Shown here in pieces: positions 5,909 through 8,450 of a stretch of 8,450 nucleotides of DNA. Every line of letters begins with the position of its first letter. The stretch's first letter is position 1. The position numbers were made by a program, and so were the translations under genes. The notes beneath the pieces are model-generated. The model did not search any database. It saw only the letters and a program-made list of their open reading frames with translations, and was not told where the DNA came from. The stretch is from Flavobacteriaceae bacterium (GTDB taxonomy: Bacteria > Bacteroidota > Bacteroidia > Flavobacteriales > Flavobacteriaceae): NCBI GenBank assembly GCA_008081175.1, contig VMCW01000054.1, positions 1-8,450 on the forward strand, in the 5' to 3' direction.

Positions 5909-7357
5909 ATGAAAAAAAGTATTGCTATTTCTGAGACGCTTACCGTTCCAAGACTTGTCATCGGGTTGTGGCAAATTGCTGATATGGAGCGAAACAATCA
6001 ACAATTGGACCTGAACCAAACTGCGTCTTATATGGATTCTTATATCCATGCTGGATTTACCACTTTCGATATGGCAGACCATTATGGTTCTAGTGAAATC
6101 ATTGCAGGGATTTGTAAAAACAAGCATCCTGAAAAAAATTTAATCCGCCTGTTAACCAAGTGGGTTCCAAAACCCGGTCCTATTGACAAAGCCATGGTTC
6201 GCGAGGCTATAGAACGTGCCCTGAAACGGATGGATCAAGAGTGTTTGGATATGATTCAATTTCACGCATGGCTTTACGCAGACCCCAGTTGGCTAGACGC
6301 CTTATTCTATTTAAAGGAACTGAAGGAGGAAGGGCTTGTAAATACTATTGGAGTGACCAATTTTGACGCTCATCATTTGCGCATTGCTTGTGCAAGCGGT
6401 ATTCCTGTAGTGAGTAACCAAATTTCGCATTCACTTGTTGACCGTCGTGCACTGGGTCCAATGCAAGAAGTCTGCGACCAATACGGGGTGCATCTATTGA
6501 CCTACGGAACCTTGCTTGGAGGGTTTTTGTCCGACCGCTGGTTAGGGGTTGAAGCACCTAAAAGGGAGACATTACAAACGTGGTCGCAAATGAAATACAT
6601 ACGTTTTATTGAGGCGGCAGGAGGCTGGAATTTATTTCAAACTGTTTTGGAAACTTTGAACATTCTAGCGCAAAAGCACCAAACATCTATTGCCAACTTA
6701 GCAAGTCGATATGTGTTGGAAAATAAAAATGTAGCCGCTGTTATTATCGGTGCTCGATTGGGAGAACGAGCACATATTGAAGACCACAAAGAAGTATTGA
6801 ATATTTCCCTTGAGAAAAGCGATGTCGAGGCGATTGAACAGGTCATTTCCAAATTAAATCCCATCCCAGGGAATTGTGGAGATGAGTATCGGACTCCGCC
6901 TTTTCTTACCGCTTCAGGAGATTTAAGTCACCATTTAGAAACGATTCCTGAGGCTTTTGAAGGCGTGCAAATTTCAGAGACAAGAGCACAGGTTTACAGC
7001 GGTACAGTTTGGGAGTCCTTTGCGGGCTATAGTCGTGCGGTAAAAAAGGGAAATCGGATTGTTGTTTCCGGAACTACCGCCACCCATGGAGACAAAATTA
7101 TTGGAGGGAAAGATGCCGCTGCCCAAACGCATTTTGTTATTGATAAAATCGAAGCCGCCATTCGTTCTTTGGGAGGAAGTTTGACAGATGTGATTCGTAC
7201 TCGAGTTTTTGTGGATGATATCGAAGACTGGGAGGCTGTGGCGAGAGCACACGGCGTTCGCTTTAAAAACATTGATCCAGCAAATACCCTAGTACAAGCA
7301 AAACTAGTAGGGGAAGGCTATAAAGTAGAAATCGAAGCGGAAGCAGTTTTGGATTAA
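5909..7357 (+). CDS. Aldo/keto reductase fused to a C-terminal RidA/YjgF-like domain
   Basis: The 482-residue cytosolic protein has two domains. Residues 1-320 form an aldo/keto reductase barrel. D54 and Y59 in TTFDMADHYGSSE are the catalytic Asp and Tyr, K84 in LLTKWV the catalytic Lys and H119 in IQFHAW the His, completing the tetrad. GVTNFDAHHL (148-157), SNQISHSLVDRR (169-180) and VIIGARLGERAHIEDH (278-293, cofactor phosphate end) follow. A linker (about 321-360) leads to a RidA/YjgF domain (about 361-482) with GYSRAVKKGNRIVVSGTTA, DKIEAAIRSLGGSLTDVIRTRVFVDDI and a strand ending VEIEAEAVLD. In the RidA active-site segment the catalytic Arg is replaced by Asn459 (DPANTLVQ where classical RidA has PAR). 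The reductase half is therefore probably active with NAD(P)H, and the RidA half probably cannot deaminate imines in the classical way. It starts 2 bases after the permease stop. The substrate is unknown. Confidence 0.9.
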   Translation: MKKSIAISETLTVPRLVIGLWQIADMERNNQQLDLNQTASYMDSYIHAGFTTFDMADHYGSSEIIAGICKNKHPEKNLIRLLTKWVPKPGPIDKAMVREAIERALKRMDQECLDMIQFHAWLYADPSWLDALFYLKELKEEGLVNTIGVTNFDAHHLRIACASGIPVVSNQISHSLVDRRALGPMQEVCDQYGVHLLTYGTLLGGFLSDRWLGVEAPKRETLQTWSQMKYIRFIEAAGGWNLFQTVLETLNILAQKHQTSIANLASRYVLENKNVAAVIIGARLGERAHIEDHKEVLNISLEKSDVEAIEQVISKLNPIPGNCGDEYRTPPFLTASGDLSHHLETIPEAFEGVQISETRAQVYSGTVWESFAGYSRAVKKGNRIVVSGTTATHGDKIIGGKDAAAQTHFVIDKIEAAIRSLGGSLTDVIRTRVFVDDIEDWEAVARAHGVRFKNIDPANTLVQAKLVGEGYKVEIEAEAVLD

Positions 7358-7384
7358 TTTTACAATTTCCTTAGCCATTATAAA

Positions 7385-7428
7385 AAAATGTATTTTAACA
7401 CTCCAGTAAAAATTCAAAATGTATTTAA
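7385..7428 (+). repeat. Near-identical direct repeat before the DUF885 gene
   Basis: AAAATGTATTT occurs at 7385-7395 and 7416-7426, 31 bases apart. The second copy contains the start codon of the DUF885 gene (ATG at 7419). The first contains an out-of-frame ATG (7388) that opens a 17-codon frame ending at a TAA at 7439-7441, inside the gene start. In DNA this AT-rich it may be coincidence. Confidence 0.35.
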
Positions 7429-8450
7429 TACAATCCAATAAATTAGCTAAAATAGGGGCGAGTAGCTTTTTAGCCCTTTGTTTTTTGTTGCCTTTAAATT
7501 TTATGGCTCAAAAAACGAATGATGTCTCAAACCAGGCATTGGTACAATTATTCAGGGAGTGGAGAACCTTTGAAGTACCTCCTTTACGTGAAGGAGTTCC
7601 CGATTATTCTCAGGAAACGTTCGATCAACGTCAAACTGCATATACCACCTTACGAAATAAACTAGAAAGCCTACCTAAAGAAAACTGGAGCGTTGAAGAC
7701 CAAGTCGATTGGCAGCTTCTTTGGGCTGAAATGAATGGATACCAGTTCAATTATCAAGTACTCAAACCATGGCAACGTGATCCTGCATTTTACAAGAGCA
7801 TCTGGGCTTACAAAAGTGATGTTCCGGCACATGAAGGACCCACCTCTCATTTTGTAATTGAACTGTGGCATTATACTTTTCCTTTGAATAAAAAAGAGCG
7901 CAAAAAATTGATTTCAGACCTTCAACACATTCCAGATTTTAATCAACAAGCACAAAAAAATCTTACGGGCAATGCCAAGGATTTATGGATTGCGGGAATT
8001 CGAGATATTGAAAATCAGTCTCAACTATTGAGTGCAATGCTTTTGAAACCAGGGGTCGCAAAAGACAAAAAACTTGTACTTCAAATCAATGCTGCCAAAT
8101 CCTCAACCGATACTTTTGTCTCATGGCTTAAAAAAGAGGCTCCTAAAAAAAAGGGGGCTTCCGGAATAGGAAAAGCACACTACACCTGGTACCAACAAAA
8201 TGTGCATTTGGTTCCACTGACCTGGGAAGACGAGGTTTTGTTGTTAAAACGAGAGTTGGCAAGAGCCTGGTCTTCTTTGAAATTGGAAGAACACCGCAAC
8301 AGAGCGCTGCCTGCGTTACGTCCAGCAGATTCACCTGAATCGTATCGGACCTTAGCAAAAAATGCAGCCGAGGAATTATTGGAATTTTTAGATCAAAATG
8401 AAATGGTTACGGTAAAAGACTATTTCTCCACAGCGCTAGAGCCTCATCTG
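7419..8450 (+). CDS. Exported DUF885-family protein, probable metallopeptidase-like (partial, C-terminus beyond window)
   Basis: The 344 visible codons run off the window edge. The protein begins with a signal peptide: a charged start, then a hydrophobic core about 12-27 (IGASSFLALCFLLPLNF), with likely cleavage after MA30. The visible part fits DUF885: VDWQLLWAEMNGYQFNYQ (97-114), LKPWQRDPAFY (115-125), DLWIAGIRDIE (188-198), and GIGKAHYTWYQQNVHLVPLTW (249-269) with KLEEHRNRALP (288-298). Family members usually have about 580-600 residues and carry an HExxH-like zinc motif in the C-terminal half, which lies outside the window, so catalytic competence cannot be judged. DUF885 proteins are generally regarded as possible metallopeptidases of unproven substrate. 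The gene follows the reductase-RidA gene by 61 bases and may be a separate transcript. No Shine-Dalgarno sequence or clear promoter is visible. The ATG at 7419 gives the signal peptide; the ATG at 7388 is out of frame. Confidence 0.87.
   Translation, partial: MYLIQSNKLAKIGASSFLALCFLLPLNFMAQKTNDVSNQALVQLFREWRTFEVPPLREGVPDYSQETFDQRQTAYTTLRNKLESLPKENWSVEDQVDWQLLWAEMNGYQFNYQVLKPWQRDPAFYKSIWAYKSDVPAHEGPTSHFVIELWHYTFPLNKKERKKLISDLQHIPDFNQQAQKNLTGNAKDLWIAGIRDIENQSQLLSAMLLKPGVAKDKKLVLQINAAKSSTDTFVSWLKKEAPKKKGASGIGKAHYTWYQQNVHLVPLTWEDEVLLLKRELARAWSSLKLEEHRNRALPALRPADSPESYRTLAKNAAEELLEFLDQNEMVTVKDYFSTALEPHL

Noticed and set aside
6974..7272. Two overlapping minus-strand open frames opposite the RidA domain
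   Set aside because: Their peptides are low in recognisable motifs, and the plus strand encodes a conserved domain.
7358..7418. Rho-independent terminator after the reductase-RidA gene
   Set aside because: No GC-rich stem followed by a T-run is visible in the 61 bases before the DUF885 gene.
1..8450. Defence system, CRISPR array, tRNA, phage or transposon
   Set aside because: No repeat-spacer pattern, tRNA cloverleaf, inverted terminal repeat, transposase or defence-type domain was seen on either strand.

Overview
The window (AT-rich, no RNA genes, no recognisable mobile element) reads as chromosomal housekeeping and accessory metabolism of a Bacteroidota bacterium, most likely a flavobacterium. 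The reasons are AT-biased coding, weak or absent Shine-Dalgarno sequences, a short Bacteroidota-style lipoprotein signal, a nosZ-neighbour-type cytochrome c lipoprotein, a DUF885 protein, and a candidate promoter of the TTTG/TAnnTTTG type. Genus and species cannot be read from the sequence.

Layout. 1-638 (minus): the N-terminal 212 codons of a PLP-dependent trans-sulfuration enzyme of the cystathionine gamma-synthase type, cut by the window edge. 737-2015 (plus): a two-gene unit of an ArsC/Spx-like thioredoxin-fold protein and a ten-helix EamA/DMT exporter, overlapping by 11 bases. 3743-1970 (minus): a two-gene unit of a hot-dog acyl-CoA thioesterase followed 10 bases later by an exported M20 zinc peptidase. 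The last 46 bases of the peptidase gene overlap tail-to-tail with the exporter gene. 3800-4279 (plus): a single-haem cytochrome c lipoprotein, divergent from the thioesterase. 4280-4424: an intergenic stretch holding a headless 39-codon open frame on the minus strand, probably a gene remnant. 4425-7357 (plus): an APC amino-acid permease followed, 2 bases after its stop, by an unusual fusion of an aldo/keto reductase to a RidA/YjgF-like domain. 7419-8450 (plus): the exported N-terminal 344 codons of a DUF885 protein, cut by the window edge.

How the genes may work together. The clearest functional pair is the permease with the reductase-RidA fusion. Their spacing implies one transcript and coupled translation, which suggests uptake of an amino acid or amine followed by cytosolic oxidation or reduction. 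The fused RidA domain lacks the arginine needed for classical imine deamination, so its role is open. The flanking exported M20 and DUF885 proteins could feed amino acids or peptides into such a pathway, but that is only a contextual guess. I found no defence system, CRISPR array, phage or transposon. The reductase-RidA fusion is the most novel item here.
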